NCBI GenBank assembly: GCA_013003715.1
Contig: JABDIN010000048.1
Coordinates: 1 to 64,000, forward strand
DNA: 64,000 bases
Source of the DNA: Desulfobacteraceae bacterium
GTDB taxonomy: Bacteria; Desulfobacterota; Desulfobacteria; Desulfobacterales; Desulfosarcinaceae
Direction: 5' to 3'
Part shown: positions 8,929 to 19,244 of the stretch, piece by piece
Layout: each line of letters begins with the position of its first letter
Position numbering within the stretch: position 1 is the first letter of the stretch
The notes under the pieces: model-generated
Told to the model about the DNA's origin: nothing
Databases searched by the model: none
Seen by the model: only the letters and a program-made list of their open reading frames with translations
Translations under genes and position numbers: made by a program

Positions 8929-10386
8929 CTATTCGGGCATGTTTTTGATTTTGTCGATCATTCCGGTGGTGCTTCTGTTCTCCAGTGTCGGGAAAACAAT
9001 GACTTTTCCGCCCCGGGCCTCGACAATATCGCCACCCACGATGTCCTCCGGCGCCCAGTCACCGCCCTTTACCAGGATATCGGGTTGTAAGAGTTCAATG
9101 ATCTGATACGGCGTATCTTCATCGAACAGCACCACCATGTCCACTGTTTCAATGCCGGATAATACACAGGACCGGTCGGTCTCGGAGTTTAATGGGCGTT
9201 GTCGGCCTTTGATCCGGCGTATGGAGTCGTCAGAATTGAGTCCGACAATCAATTTGTCCCCATAACTTGCCGCCGCCTTCAAAAGGTTTATGTGCCCGGT
9301 GTGTAAAAGATCGAAACATCCGTTGGTGAATACGATGCGGTTGCCGTTGTTGCGCCAGGTATCGACGATGGGTTTCGCCTGATCCCGGTGCGTCAGTTCC
9401 GGTTTTTTTGTTGTGCGGCGGCCGGATGCGGCGCCCGTGATACCCTTTTCAAGATCGGTTTTTTTGATGGGCGTGGTGCCGATTTTACCTATCACCACGC
9501 CGGCGGCCGTGTTGGCCAATGCCGCCGCATCAGGCAGTTTCATCCCGGCCCCGACGGCTGCCGCCACTGTGGCGATGACCGTATCCCCGGCACCTGACAC
9601 ATCAAAGACCTCCCTGGCGAGGGTCGGGATATGGATGGGTTCATCATCTCTGCCGAAAACCGACATCCCGCGGGATCCGCGGGTGACGATGAGATGTTTC
9701 AAATTATAGGTTTGCATGACTTGTACGGCCCGGGCTGCTAAAGCGTCGGTGTCACCCCTGCTGAACGGCGCCACAAGGCTCAATTCGGCCTCGTTGGGCG
9801 TGATACAATGGGCACTTGTATATCTTTCCCAGGTATTGCCCTTTGGATCGACAAACACCGGAATCCGCCGACGGCGGCAGCGGCTGATGATATTTTCCGT
9901 CACATCACCACGTAAGACCCCCTTGCCATAGTCCGACAATATGACCGCATGGGCATCGATAATGGCTTTATCCACCATCCTGAGAAGTGATTCATACACA
10001 CTGCTGCTGAAAGGTTCGGTAACCTCCTCGTCAAGCCTGACGATTTGCTGACCCTGTCCGATGATCCTCGTTTTGGTGGGTGTCGGCCGGTGAGGAATAA
10101 TAATCAAATTGTTGTCAATCCGTTCCTGTGCAAGAATCTCCATCAGGAATTCACCGGGAGAGTCATCTCCGCGAATGCCAATGAGCTCCGATCGGCAATT
10201 CAAACCGCTCAGATTCAGCGCTACATTCCCGGCACCACCCAATGTGCCGGTTTTTCTTTCAATTCTGACCACCGGCACCGGTGCTTCCGGCGAGATCCGC
10301 TCCACATGGCCCCATACATATCGATCCAATAGTACATCACCGACCACAACGACTTTAACACGGTTAAAATCGGGAAATGTAATCAT
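8929..10386 (-). CDS. hldE: Bifunctional heptose-7-phosphate kinase / heptose-1-phosphate adenylyltransferase
   Basis: A 485-residue fused enzyme of ADP-L-glycero-D-manno-heptose synthesis. The N-terminal ribokinase-fold domain carries DVSGAGDTVIA near residue 265 (anion hole and catalytic Asp) and phosphorylates heptose 7-phosphate at C1. The C-terminal nucleotidyltransferase domain begins near residue 350 with FTNGCFDLLHTGHINLL (HxGH) and adds AMP. Both domains look complete, as in the E. coli fusion. hldD lies just upstream on the same strand, so the two last committed steps of heptose donor synthesis are linked here. A separate phosphatase (GmhB) is not in the window. Confidence 0.95.
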   Translation of the reverse strand: MITFPDFNRVKVVVVGDVLLDRYVWGHVERISPEAPVPVVRIERKTGTLGGAGNVALNLSGLNCRSELIGIRGDDSPGEFLMEILAQERIDNNLIIIPHRPTPTKTRIIGQGQQIVRLDEEVTEPFSSSVYESLLRMVDKAIIDAHAVILSDYGKGVLRGDVTENIISRCRRRRIPVFVDPKGNTWERYTSAHCITPNEAELSLVAPFSRGDTDALAARAVQVMQTYNLKHLIVTRGSRGMSVFGRDDEPIHIPTLAREVFDVSGAGDTVIATVAAAVGAGMKLPDAAALANTAAGVVIGKIGTTPIKKTDLEKGITGAASGRRTTKKPELTHRDQAKPIVDTWRNNGNRIVFTNGCFDLLHTGHINLLKAAASYGDKLIVGLNSDDSIRRIKGRQRPLNSETDRSCVLSGIETVDMVVLFDEDTPYQIIELLQPDILVKGGDWAPEDIVGGDIVEARGGKVIVFPTLENRSTTGMIDKIKNMPE

Positions 10387-10467
10387 CTGTCAATGCCTTC
10401 CGGAATTAGTTGAAAAAGGGAGTAGTTGCATATTTCGATAAGGAGAATTGGTAGTTGCGGCCGTTGA

Positions 10468-11436
10468 CTATAAATAGATATCTTCCGCCATCAGGTAATG
10501 TTGAACATAGTCCGCCACGGCTTTTTCCAAAGACCTGCAGGCTATTGTGCATCCGGCTTCTGCCAATTTGTCCGTTTTCGCCCTGGTGTAATACTGGTAC
10601 CGGTCCTTCAATTGTTCAGGCATGTCGATATATTCAATATTTTCTTCTACATTCATTGCAGAAAATACCGAAGAGGCCAGCGCGTTCCAGGATCTGTCGA
10701 TTCCGGTCCCCACATTGAAAATGCCGTTTATATCCGGATGTTCCAACAACCATTGGATAACCGATACACAATCTTTCACATAGACAAAGTCCCGGCGCTG
10801 TCCCCCATGGGGATAAATTTCACGGTAGGATTTGAACAATTGAACCCTGCCGGTTTTTTTAATCTGATGGTACGCCTTCAATATGACACTGCACTGATCT
10901 TTTTTATGGTATTCATTCGGACCGAACACATTGAAGAATTTCAAGCTGGCGAGCCGATTCAGGACCTTGTTGCGGTCAGCCCATAAATCAAACAAGTGTT
11001 TGGAATAGCCGTACATATTCATGGGCTTCAGGGAATTCAAGGCATCATCGGAATCTTCAAATCCGTTTTTTCCGTCTCCATAGGTGGCCGCACTGGATGC
11101 ATTGATGAACCGGATATGGTTCTGCACGGCAAATGAAGCCAATCGAACGGAATAATGAAAATTGTTGTCAGCGAGAAAATCAGCATCACGCTCCGTGGTT
11201 GAAGAACAGGCACCCATGTGGATGATCGCCTCGATATTGTTGAAAACGCCTGACTCCAAACGGTCCAGAAATTCTGATCGATGGATATAGTCCGTATACT
11301 TTCGGTTGACCAGATTCTTCCACTTTTCCGACCGGCCCAGATTGTCCACGACAATGATATCATCCTCCCCCTGATCGTTCAGGGACCAGACAACCGCACT
11401 GCCGATAAAACCCGCACCGCCTGTGACGATGTACAT
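10468..11436 (-). CDS. hldD: ADP-L-glycero-D-manno-heptose 6-epimerase
   Basis: A 322-residue epimerase that converts ADP-D-glycero- to ADP-L-glycero-D-manno-heptose, the sugar donor for the inner core. It has YIVTGGAGFIGSAVV for NADP binding, NASSAATYGDG with the active-site Ser, and MNMYGYSKHLFDLW with YxxxK. The region RRDFVYVKDCV is also typical of HldD. ATG 11436 is preferred, while GTG 11445 is closer to an AAAGGA site; the difference is three residues. It is the first gene of the hldD-hldE-galE-GT2 series on the minus strand. Confidence 0.93.
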   Translation of the reverse strand: MYIVTGGAGFIGSAVVWSLNDQGEDDIIVVDNLGRSEKWKNLVNRKYTDYIHRSEFLDRLESGVFNNIEAIIHMGACSSTTERDADFLADNNFHYSVRLASFAVQNHIRFINASSAATYGDGKNGFEDSDDALNSLKPMNMYGYSKHLFDLWADRNKVLNRLASLKFFNVFGPNEYHKKDQCSVILKAYHQIKKTGRVQLFKSYREIYPHGGQRRDFVYVKDCVSVIQWLLEHPDINGIFNVGTGIDRSWNALASSVFSAMNVEENIEYIDMPEQLKDRYQYYTRAKTDKLAEAGCTIACRSLEKAVADYVQHYLMAEDIYL

Positions 11437-11623
11437 CCGAATCACCCATCCTTTAATTTCCCGGTGTGGTGGCGCCCGGTATTATTCACACGGATAACAA
11501 CTATTTTTGCCGATGTTATGTCATAATTAATCGCATTTTGCAATTATCGCGGATGAAAATAACTCCCGGATTTAAGACCCTGAATCAACATCGACGCAAC
11601 ACCGGTATATGCTGTTTAATCGT

Positions 11624-11650
11624 TAATGATTACGGAATTTCCGTCGATAA
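11624..11650 (+). promoter_or_regulatory. Candidate sigma-28 (FliA) promoter
   Basis: TAAT at 11624-11627 and GTCGATAA at 11643-11650 are separated by exactly 15 bases. The flagellar sigma-28 consensus is TAAA-N15-GCCGATAA, so there are two mismatches in the twelve defined positions. The site lies about 110 bases before the chemoreceptor start, which fits a motility regulon gene. The rest of the 325-bp gap between hldD and this receptor shows nothing else I recognise. Confidence 0.5.
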
Positions 11651-11761
11651 CACCATTGAACAATTCATATCATCAATTGAAGTGTCCGGCATACAGATTA
11701 CAGCATCGCTCGAGTCCGGTAGTCTCCGGACACAGAAAATATGTTTTTGAAAGGGGTTTTG

Positions 11762-14131
11762 ATGTTTCGACAATTATCACTCGGCGTGAAGTTTTTTGCC
11801 GGTTTCGCTCTTGTCCTGATTATGCTGATCGCACTGGCATATGTGGGGTATAACGGGATTAACCTTGTGGTAAGGGGAATCCGTATCACGGACGGCATGA
11901 GCGAGCTTTCCAGTCTCATCGCCAAGGTGCGTCAACACGAAAAAGAATTCGTACTTTCCGGAAAACCCGAAGTGAGCGAGAATCTCTCGTCCGTATTGGT
12001 GCAACTCAGAGAAAAGGCCAATTCGATTATGGACGCTACGGACCGGTCCGATATCCGCAATCAGTGCGCCGAGATAATCGAAAGGGCCGATGCCTATCAC
12101 GATGAGTTTAAGGCATATGTTGCCCTGGCAGGGCAAAAGGAGTTGTCCCTGGCTCAAATGGGCGAAAAAGCCCGAAACGCCCTCGATATTACCTCCACTA
12201 TCCGGGATTACCACCGAAATCTGCTCACCAACATCAGGGTGGACAGCGAATCCCGGATCAAGGCGAAAATGACCCAGGCGGAGCAGATAAACGCCATATA
12301 CGTGGCCGCCATAGAAGGAAAAGCGAGCAGGGCGACGCTGATTCAGGATACCAACGATGTCACCTTGGAACACTGGCGGGGGACCAATAAACAATTTGTC
12401 GATCTCGTGACGCAACTCAAGTCCGGATTATCTGAAGAAAACGATCTCCTGAACATCGATAAAATATTAAAAAATCACGAGACCACCGTGAACCAGGTGG
12501 AAACCTATCTTGAATCAGAAAACACGTCGAGCCTGAATCGTTTGAACTATTATATCAAACGCCTCATGCTGGCGATCTCATCGCTTCAACTCAGCACCAA
12601 TGATCAGGTCGAGGCCTTACGGGCGGACATCGATACCTTGATCGATGAGAAACTCGCCATAGCTGAACATACCAGCCAGATCACCAATTTGTTTCTAGAT
12701 TCACGGATGAACGAGAAGCAATATATTATCAGTAAAGATGCCATCTATTACGATACCGCCAAAAAAAACATCGGGGAGATACTTTCCATTTCCAGTGAAT
12801 TAAAAAAGCAGCTTGAGAATGATACGGATAACACTCAAATCGACACGGTGGTGGCCTCCGTGAAAGATTTCAGCACCTCATTTTCAACTGTGGTTGAGCT
12901 AAACCGCCATCAGGAAGATGCTGAAGGCAGGATGACGGCAAGCGCCGGTGCCGTACAGGACTTGTGCAATGATGCCAAAGATGTGCAGCAAAAAAAAATG
13001 GCCGGTCAGATTAAAAGGGCCAATTCACTGATGCTCATCGGAACGGTGGCCGCCATTTTGATCGGCTTGTTTACCGCTTTCCTGAGTACGGTATCGACAA
13101 CCCGGCCCATTCGCGGTGTTGTGAACATGATCAGGGAAATATCCCAGGGAGATGGTGACCTTAGCCGCCGTCTTTCAGTCCAGAGCCACGATGAGATGGG
13201 CGACCTGGCAAAATGGTTTAATGTCTTTGTGGAAAAACTGCAAAGCATTATCGTGGATATCGCAGAAAATGCAAATTTGTTAACATCGTCTTCGCACCAG
13301 ATGTCTGAATTGTCAAACCGGATGTCGGATAAAACCGATCAAATGGCGGTCAAGTCAAGTTCTGCGACCGGTTCATCAATGGAGATGAGCGACGAGATCA
13401 AAACAGTCAATGCCACCATGGAGCAGGCTGCGGATAATGTCGTCCTGGTTTCCCATTCCATTAAACAAATGGCGGACACCGTGCGCGAGATTGCCGAGAA
13501 TACCGAAAAAGCAAGGGGTGTTACCGAACGAGGGGTAAGTCGCGCACAAACGGCCTCCCAACAGATCTCCGACCTTGGCAGGGCCGCTGAAGATATTGGT
13601 AAGGTGACGGAAACCATCACCGAGATTTCCGAACAGACCAATTTACTGGCGTTGAATGCCACCATCGAGGCCGCCAGAGCCGGTGAGGCCGGAAAAGGAT
13701 TCGCGGTGGTGGCCAATGAAATCAAAGAGTTGGCCGCAGAAACCGCTGCCGCCACAAAAGAGATAAAAACCAAAATAAGCGGTATTCAGGATTCCACCGA
13801 GGGAACCGTGGGACAGGTGGCTGATATCACGAAAATAATCCACGAAATGAATGAGATCGCCGCGGTAATTGCAGCGGCTGTCAGCGAACAGACCGCGGCT
13901 GTACAGGAGATTTCCGTCAATGCGAATCAGGCATCTTCGGGCATCCAGGACGTCTCAAAACGTATTACCCATAGTTCCAAAGGTGCATTGAAGATTTCAA
14001 ATGAAATTTCTGAAATAAATTCAATTGCCTCAGAAGTATCCGGCAGTTTTTCAACCATAAATATCAGTGCCGGTGAGCTTTCCGGACTTGCGAACAAACT
14101 GGATAAACTCGTCGGCAGGTTTAAGATTTAG
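11762..14131 (+). CDS. Methyl-accepting chemotaxis protein
   Basis: A 789-residue transmembrane chemoreceptor. A first membrane segment lies near residues 10-32, followed by a long, all-helical periplasmic region of about 380 residues, a second membrane segment ([15 protein letters not shown]) near 421-440, a HAMP domain to about 495, and a cytoplasmic signalling domain. The hairpin tip [18 protein letters not shown] near residue 624 binds CheA/CheW. The periplasmic size would fit a helical bimodular (HBM-like) sensor, but this is inference and the ligand is unknown. GAAAGGGG ahead of ATG 11762 decides the start. No CheR-binding pentapeptide is seen at the C terminus. No che genes are nearby. 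Confidence 0.93.
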   Translation: MFRQLSLGVKFFAGFALVLIMLIALAYVGYNGINLVVRGIRITDGMSELSSLIAKVRQHEKEFVLSGKPEVSENLSSVLVQLREKANSIMDATDRSDIRNQCAEIIERADAYHDEFKAYVALAGQKELSLAQMGEKARNALDITSTIRDYHRNLLTNIRVDSESRIKAKMTQAEQINAIYVAAIEGKASRATLIQDTNDVTLEHWRGTNKQFVDLVTQLKSGLSEENDLLNIDKILKNHETTVNQVETYLESENTSSLNRLNYYIKRLMLAISSLQLSTNDQVEALRADIDTLIDEKLAIAEHTSQITNLFLDSRMNEKQYIISKDAIYYDTAKKNIGEILSISSELKKQLENDTDNTQIDTVVASVKDFSTSFSTVVELNRHQEDAEGRMTASAGAVQDLCNDAKDVQQKKMAGQIKRANSLMLIGTVAAILIGLFTAFLSTVSTTRPIRGVVNMIREISQGDGDLSRRLSVQSHDEMGDLAKWFNVFVEKLQSIIVDIAENANLLTSSSHQMSELSNRMSDKTDQMAVKSSSATGSSMEMSDEIKTVNATMEQAADNVVLVSHSIKQMADTVREIAENTEKARGVTERGVSRAQTASQQISDLGRAAEDIGKVTETITEISEQTNLLALNATIEAARAGEAGKGFAVVANEIKELAAETAAATKEIKTKISGIQDSTEGTVGQVADITKIIHEMNEIAAVIAAAVSEQTAAVQEISVNANQASSGIQDVSKRITHSSKGALKISNEISEINSIASEVSGSFSTINISAGELSGLANKLDKLVGRFKI

Positions 14132-14137
14132 GTGCCC

Positions 14138-14326
14138 TTAAGATTTGAATCGGCGCTCTTTTTTCTGAAATTGCAAGCATTGTGTCCCTGAATTTCGGAA
14201 CACCACCATACTCGGCAGCTTGGCACTCTTGAAACCGATGGCCCGGCATCCATGCGGAGAATTCCTATCCCAGGTAACAAAGTAATGTTTACATTTCCGG
14301 CAGGTTATTGCATACTTTTTACCCAT
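14138..14326 (-). CDS. Small four-cysteine protein, possibly metal-binding
   Basis: A 62-residue protein with Cys9, Cys12, Cys27 and Cys50, the first pair as CRKC, suggesting a small zinc-binding fold. The middle (HYFVTWDRNSPHGCRAIGFK) looks like a short family I recall from Desulfobacterota-type genomes that databases sometimes label as uracil-DNA glycosylase; I see no glycosylase motif, so I do not use that name. AGGG seven bases before ATG 14326 supports this start. It converges on the chemoreceptor with a 6-bp gap. Confidence 0.6.
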   Translation of the reverse strand: MGKKYAITCRKCKHYFVTWDRNSPHGCRAIGFKSAKLPSMVVFRNSGTQCLQFQKKERRFKS

Positions 14327-14482
14327 GTCGATCCCTGTTCTCATGTTGATTGAAACCGTTGGTTCATCTGCCCAGTATCAAATATCATCATTGCACGACA
14401 AGTATTGTTTATAACAAGGATTCATTCAGCCATCAACGATTACGGGTACTCCCGCGGTCAATCAACCATCCATGGGGAAAAC

Positions 14483-15346
14483 GTGCGCATAAAAGGTTAC
14501 CTTCTGATCATGTGTGCCGCCTTGCTTTGGGGTATTATCGGTCCGATCTCGAAGCTGATTTTCAGTGAAGGTGTCCAACCCCTGGAGGTCGCTTTCTGGC
14601 GGGCGGCATTGGCCTGGCTGTTCTTCGGCACCCATGCCGCTTTCAAACGGCAATTGGTCATCCGGAAGCAGGACCTTCCATTGGTTACCGTATTTTCTTT
14701 TTTCGGTGTGGCCGTCTTTTTCGGTTCGTATCAATTAGCGGTTGAATCCGGCGGGGCTGCCCTGGCCGCCGTGCTTCTTTACACAGCTCCGGCATGGGTG
14801 GGTCTCATGTCACGCATCTTTTTCAAGGAAAGGCTGACGTGGTCCAAACTCGCCGCCCTGGTCCTCACCATTGCCGGTATCGTGCTGATCTCCACCGGAC
14901 ATGGAACCAGCGGGCAGCCGTCCGTCAACATATCGTCCGAGGCGGTGCTTTTCGGCCTGTTGGCCGGCTTTTCCTATTCCCTGTATTATATTTTTGGGAA
15001 GCATTTTTCCAACAGATACAGTTCACCCACACTCTTCACCTACATGTTGCCGGTTGGCGCCTTGTGCATATTGCCCTGGGTTCAGTTCAGTCGTTTTTCA
15101 CCCACGGTGTGGCTGGCCATGATGTGTATCGCTTTTTTTTGTACCTACGGCGCCTATTATTGCTATTATGCCGGCCTTAAATACCTGGAAGCCACCCGGG
15201 CAGCGATTACGGCCACCCTGGAACCGGTTATTGCCTCTGTCGTCGCTTTTTTATGGTGGGGGGAAAGTTTTACATCTTATGGGTATATCGGCAGTTCCTT
15301 CATCCTGTTCAGTGTCCTTCTGATTATCATCGAGAGCAGGCAATAG
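14483..15346 (+). CDS. DMT-family transporter (EamA domains)
   Basis: A 287-residue integral membrane protein with about ten hydrophobic helices in two EamA repeats, the layout of drug/metabolite exporters. LLWGIIGPISKLIF in the first repeat and YCYYAGLKYLEATRAAITA near the end of the second are typical EamA strings, the latter with the conserved ATLEPV that follows. GTG 14483 is preferred because GGGG lies five bases before it and the first helix begins directly after; a longer frame from 14405 adds a polar 26-residue extension. Substrate unknown; many relatives export amino acids or nucleosides. Confidence 0.8.
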   Translation: MRIKGYLLIMCAALLWGIIGPISKLIFSEGVQPLEVAFWRAALAWLFFGTHAAFKRQLVIRKQDLPLVTVFSFFGVAVFFGSYQLAVESGGAALAAVLLYTAPAWVGLMSRIFFKERLTWSKLAALVLTIAGIVLISTGHGTSGQPSVNISSEAVLFGLLAGFSYSLYYIFGKHFSNRYSSPTLFTYMLPVGALCILPWVQFSRFSPTVWLAMMCIAFFCTYGAYYCYYAGLKYLEATRAAITATLEPVIASVVAFLWWGESFTSYGYIGSSFILFSVLLIIIESRQ

Positions 15347-15526
15347 TGCGGATGCCGGGCACGTCAGTCAACCGGATTTTCAGGAATTATCGGATACCGG
15401 GAGCGGCCCATGGGGGCCGGTGTCGGGGTCAGGGGACGATGAATTACGGTCGTTGTGTTTCGCCGTATCCGCCATGGTAACGGTTTTGGCGGATAGTTTC
15501 GGGGGTGGGCATTTATCTTATGCCGG

Positions 15527-16111
15527 TCATTTCTGGGCCGTCTTTTCAAATAGTCGCTTAATGGTTTGTCCACGCCACTTCCCTTTGCCTGACAGGGTAG
15601 GGTAGCCGGCTGTCTCCATTTGTTTGGCGATTTTTTCGTAGCTCATGCCGTCTTCGCGGAGCCTGATGATGATATTCGTAACCTTCTCGCGCTCACCACC
15701 CACCAGTTTGTTGTTCCGCCCGGATGTCGATTCTACCACAGGCGCTGAAGCCATTTCTTCCGCCGTATCCATCGGGGCTTCCACAGGGGCTTCCGTGGCA
15801 AATGCCTGGGGTGGGACCATACTTTTGATACTTTGCGCAATTTTTTCCAGCGCACCGGCTTTGCGGACTTCCGCGTCGGAGCGTTGTTGAAGGGCTACCG
15901 CCATCTGTTTTTGATTTTCAACAATATTTTCCAGTGCTTCCTTAAATGCAGTTATGTTCTCCGCGGTTAGCGGGGACTCGCTTTCCCGTTTTCTGCGGTC
16001 TTGAACATTCCTTCGCTGGGAATTTTTATATTGCGAATCATTGTATTGCCGCCGGTTTTGATCCGGTTGCTTCAGTTTTCCGCTTCTCAGATTATGTAAA
16101 AAATCGTCCAT
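15527..16111 (-). CDS. Coiled-coil protein with C-terminal recombinase-type HTH
   Basis: A 194-residue protein of unknown role. Residues 1-50 are polar, basic and Gln/Asn/Arg-rich. Residues about 50-110 (TAENITAFKEALENIVENQK and on) look like an amphipathic, probably coiled-coil helix. A Pro/Ala-rich linker follows, and residues 140-194 form a helix-turn-helix block (IIIRLREDGMSYEKIAKQM, then LSGKGKWRGQTIKRLFEK) that resembles the DNA-binding end of serine recombinases, with no catalytic domain. An AGGAG site precedes ATG 16111. It may be a DNA-binding structural or regulatory protein; the function is not known. Confidence 0.7.
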   Translation of the reverse strand: MDDFLHNLRSGKLKQPDQNRRQYNDSQYKNSQRRNVQDRRKRESESPLTAENITAFKEALENIVENQKQMAVALQQRSDAEVRKAGALEKIAQSIKSMVPPQAFATEAPVEAPMDTAEEMASAPVVESTSGRNNKLVGGEREKVTNIIIRLREDGMSYEKIAKQMETAGYPTLSGKGKWRGQTIKRLFEKTAQK

Positions 16112-16625
16112 ACTTAACTCCTATGCATTTGATAATACCACCATTGCACGTGACATGGGATTTCACGGAAAGGTCGGATCCTTGTTTGGGTTGGCAAAAG
16201 GTATTCAAAAAATAATATAACGACACCATTTCTTATGGTGAACCGGTTTTTAAAATTGTGGAATGATAGCGAGGTCGGCTATGCTGTCCGTTTGAATCGC
16301 GTATTTAAGATATCGGTAGCCTAATTGGAAACTTTAATCGATTTTACCTTGAAGATTTGAAGGGGTTGTGAAACGTCTGCCATGTTGCAATCCCTATCCC
16401 GCTTGGTCTATCTTTGATCTTCGCAACCTATCGTATACTGATTCATGACTCAGCTATAGCAGAATGTTGGTGCAGCGGTCAACCACCATTAACTTCCGGC
16501 AACAGGGTAAATGAAAATCCATTTTCGGGGGGTTCCTTATCGTGGGCCACGGATTGGATTTCGTTGTGGTATGAAAATCATAGGGGCAGCCCCGAAATAC
16601 AGGCAGCGGTCAGGGACGAGCCGGT
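16112..16625. other. 514-bp gap without a recognised gene
   Basis: The stretch between the coiled-coil/HTH gene and lysA holds no convincing reading frame. A short hairpin CACCAT-TTCTT-ATGGTG at 16224-16240 is followed by a T-rich run, and GGGGCAGCCCC lies at about 16583-16593, downstream of lysA. Neither is a strong terminator. No tRNA or riboswitch pattern was recognised. Confidence 0.5.
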
Positions 16626-17912
16626 TCAGTTGGCCAGGGAACACCGGTCCGCATCTGTCAACAGCACATCTGGTGTATACCGGAGTGTCGAAAAATAATC
16701 TTCGGCGGTTTCTTCCCGACGTATGAGTTCCACCGATCCATCCACACCAAGAAGCAGCTCTTTGGGACGCAGCCGGCCGTTATAGGTGAAACCCATGGCA
16801 TGCCCATGGGCGCCGGTATCGTGTATGTATATGAGGTCGTTCTCATTGAGAACCGGCAAGGTACGCTGCACCGCAAATTTGTCGTTGTTTTCGCACAGCG
16901 AGCCGACCACATCCACGATTTGCGTCGCGGTATCCATATCCTCCCCCTGTTTGGTGATATGGTGGTACGCACCATAAATGCCCGGCCGCATGAGCGCCGA
17001 CATACTGGCATCGACGCCGATATGTGTGCGATAGATTTCTTTTCGATTGATTACCCGCGTCACCAGTACCCCGTGGGGACCGGTCATATAGCGGCCGCTT
17101 TCCATTGCCAGGGTGGGGATATAGTCGTTTTGTTCACGAAATGATGCAAACCGCCCGATCATTTCCGTGGCCATGGTCTCCAGATCAAGGGGTTGATCAT
17201 CCGGCGTATATGGGATGCCGAAGCCGCCACCGATATTGATGCTTTCAAACCGGATTTTCAATGCATTTCCAATCCGCGCGGCCGCATTCAGAAGCATCTG
17301 GGCGGTGTCCACCATATAGGAATGAGCCAGCTCGTTGGAAGCCATCATCGCATGGATGCCGAACCGTTTCGCCCCCCGTTCCATAGCCTTTGCGTAGGCC
17401 GGTATCAGTTGATCGTGCGCCACCCCATACTTCGCCTCTGCCGGAATGCCGATGATCGTGTTGCCCGTGCGCTTTTCTCCCGGATTGTAACGGAAACTGA
17501 TCATCTCCGGGAAATCGGGTACCTTGGGGACAAGGCTGATGTCGTCCAGATTCAGGATGCATCCCCCATCCGCAAGTGCAGCGGAGAATTCCGCTGGGGT
17601 CGTGTTATTTGAACTGAAGAGGATGTCTTCACCCCGGGCACCAATGTGCCGGCATAGCTGCAGTTCCGGGATTGAACTGCAGTCGAAGCCGAATCCCATT
17701 TTTTGTATGATTTTTAATATCGAAGGGTTTGGCAGCGCTTTCACCGCAAAATACTCCCGGAAATTGTCAATCCCGGAAAAAGCCCTTTTCAGCCGTTCAC
17801 CGGTGTCGAAGATCCCGGCTTCGTCATAAATATGGAATGGTGTACCGAAATGATCCGCGATTTCCGGGAGCATCGGGTCCAATCGTTTCTTAAACTGGTC
17901 TGACATGGGCAT
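16626..17912 (-). CDS. lysA: Diaminopimelate decarboxylase
   Basis: A 428-residue PLP enzyme of the alanine-racemase-fold decarboxylase group that makes L-lysine from meso-diaminopimelate. The PLP lysine is in REYFAVKALPNP near residue 57, the phosphate-binding glycines in SINIGGGFGIPYT, and the C-terminal substrate/PLP region in YIHDTGAHGHAMGFTYNG. An ornithine or carboxynorspermidine decarboxylase is the main alternative, but the adjacent dapL makes lysA the better call. Starts at 17912 and 17906 are both possible. dapL ends 58 bp upstream on the same strand, so the two steps are probably co-transcribed. Confidence 0.85.
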   Translation of the reverse strand: MPMSDQFKKRLDPMLPEIADHFGTPFHIYDEAGIFDTGERLKRAFSGIDNFREYFAVKALPNPSILKIIQKMGFGFDCSSIPELQLCRHIGARGEDILFSSNNTTPAEFSAALADGGCILNLDDISLVPKVPDFPEMISFRYNPGEKRTGNTIIGIPAEAKYGVAHDQLIPAYAKAMERGAKRFGIHAMMASNELAHSYMVDTAQMLLNAAARIGNALKIRFESINIGGGFGIPYTPDDQPLDLETMATEMIGRFASFREQNDYIPTLAMESGRYMTGPHGVLVTRVINRKEIYRTHIGVDASMSALMRPGIYGAYHHITKQGEDMDTATQIVDVVGSLCENNDKFAVQRTLPVLNENDLIYIHDTGAHGHAMGFTYNGRLRPKELLLGVDGSVELIRREETAEDYFSTLRYTPDVLLTDADRCSLAN

Positions 17913-17969
17913 GATCTTCTAATTCCTTGAAAATACTATCCGCCATAGATGCTTGCCAGGAGATCACCT

Positions 17970-19193
17970 TTAACCCAAGGCAGCTCTTATTTTTTCCATG
18001 GCAAGCTGTACTTTGGTGTAATTGTTAAAGGCACTGATACGGATAAAGCCGTCGCCGCACTTTCCGAATCCGGCACCCGGTGTACAGACCACCCCTGAGT
18101 TCTCGAGAAGACGATCAAAAAAGGCCCATGAATCCTCTCGCCCGTTGATCCAGATATACGGCGAATTGATCCCGCCGACACAATCATAGCCCAGGGACGC
18201 AATTTCATTGCGGATGGTACGCGCATTTCGTAAATAATAGTCGATGAGTTCCCGTACCTGTTTCCGGCCCTCCGGTGAGTAGGTGGCTGCCGCCGCTTTC
18301 TGGACGGGATAGGACACACCATTGAATTTTGTTGAATGCCGGCGATGCCACATATCATGGAGCGATTGAGCCTTTCCATCGGCCCTGTACCCCAAACAGG
18401 TTTTCGGTACGACCGTATACGCGCAACGTGTGCCGGTAAATCCGGCGGTCTTTGAAAAGCTCCTGAATTCAATGGCCACTTCCCGGGCGCCTTCAACCTC
18501 ATAAATGGAATGCGGGATCCCGGGGTCGGTAATGAAGGCTTCGTAGGCGGCATCGAAAAGGATCAATGCTTTTTGATCCTTGGCAAAGTCGACCCATTTC
18601 CGGAGTTGGTCTCCGGTAATGGTCGCCCCGGTCGGGTTGTTCGGGTAGCAGAGGTAGATGAGGTCCACCGGTACGTTAGGCAATTCGGGGATAAACCCAT
18701 TGTCGGCCGTGCAATCCATATATACAAGGCCATCGTAACGTTGGTCCCTGCAAGAACCGGTTCTGCCGGCCATTACGTTGGTGTCTACATAGACGGGATA
18801 AACCGGATCCGGTACAGCGATGCGAATTTCCGGACCGAACAGCTCCTGAATGTTGCCGGTGTCACACTTTGCGCCGTCGCTGACGAAGATTTCCTCAGCC
18901 GAGATATCCGCTCCCCGGGCTTGATAATCATTGGCGGCGATGGCCTCCCTTAAAAAAAGGTAGCCCTGCTCCGGGCCATATCCTCTGAATGTCGCCTCAT
19001 TCGACATCTCGTCCACTGCTGCATGAAATGCCTGCACCGATACCGGCGGCAACGGCAGGGTGACGTCACCAATCCCCAGTTTGATGATCTCCTTGTCCGG
19101 GTTGGTGCTTTGATATGCGGACACCCGTTTTGCAATGTTCGAGAATAAATAGGAGGCTTCTAGTTTCAAGTAGTGCTCGTTAATCGTGATCAT
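17970..19193 (-). CDS. dapL: LL-diaminopimelate aminotransferase
   Basis: A 407-residue class I/II aminotransferase that converts tetrahydrodipicolinate straight to LL-diaminopimelate, bypassing DapC/D/E. It starts with [20 protein letters not shown], which is characteristic of DapL, and has [35 protein letters not shown] and the PLP-lysine site [14 protein letters not shown]. Length matches the plant/chlamydial type. A GAGGAA site precedes the ATG. Together with lysA it marks the short diaminopimelate route used by Desulfobacterota and others. Confidence 0.93.
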   Translation of the reverse strand: MITINEHYLKLEASYLFSNIAKRVSAYQSTNPDKEIIKLGIGDVTLPLPPVSVQAFHAAVDEMSNEATFRGYGPEQGYLFLREAIAANDYQARGADISAEEIFVSDGAKCDTGNIQELFGPEIRIAVPDPVYPVYVDTNVMAGRTGSCRDQRYDGLVYMDCTADNGFIPELPNVPVDLIYLCYPNNPTGATITGDQLRKWVDFAKDQKALILFDAAYEAFITDPGIPHSIYEVEGAREVAIEFRSFSKTAGFTGTRCAYTVVPKTCLGYRADGKAQSLHDMWHRRHSTKFNGVSYPVQKAAAATYSPEGRKQVRELIDYYLRNARTIRNEIASLGYDCVGGINSPYIWINGREDSWAFFDRLLENSGVVCTPGAGFGKCGDGFIRISAFNNYTKVQLAMEKIRAALG

Positions 19194-19244
19194 GGCGGTT
19201 CCTCGATGTCAGTTAATCCATGGATGTGTTCTGAGGTTACGGCA

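Noticed and set aside
16489-16520. Short similarity (TTCCGGCAAC) to the right end of the dispersed element
   Set aside because: Only about ten bases match and no left end is found nearby, so I do not count it as a copy.
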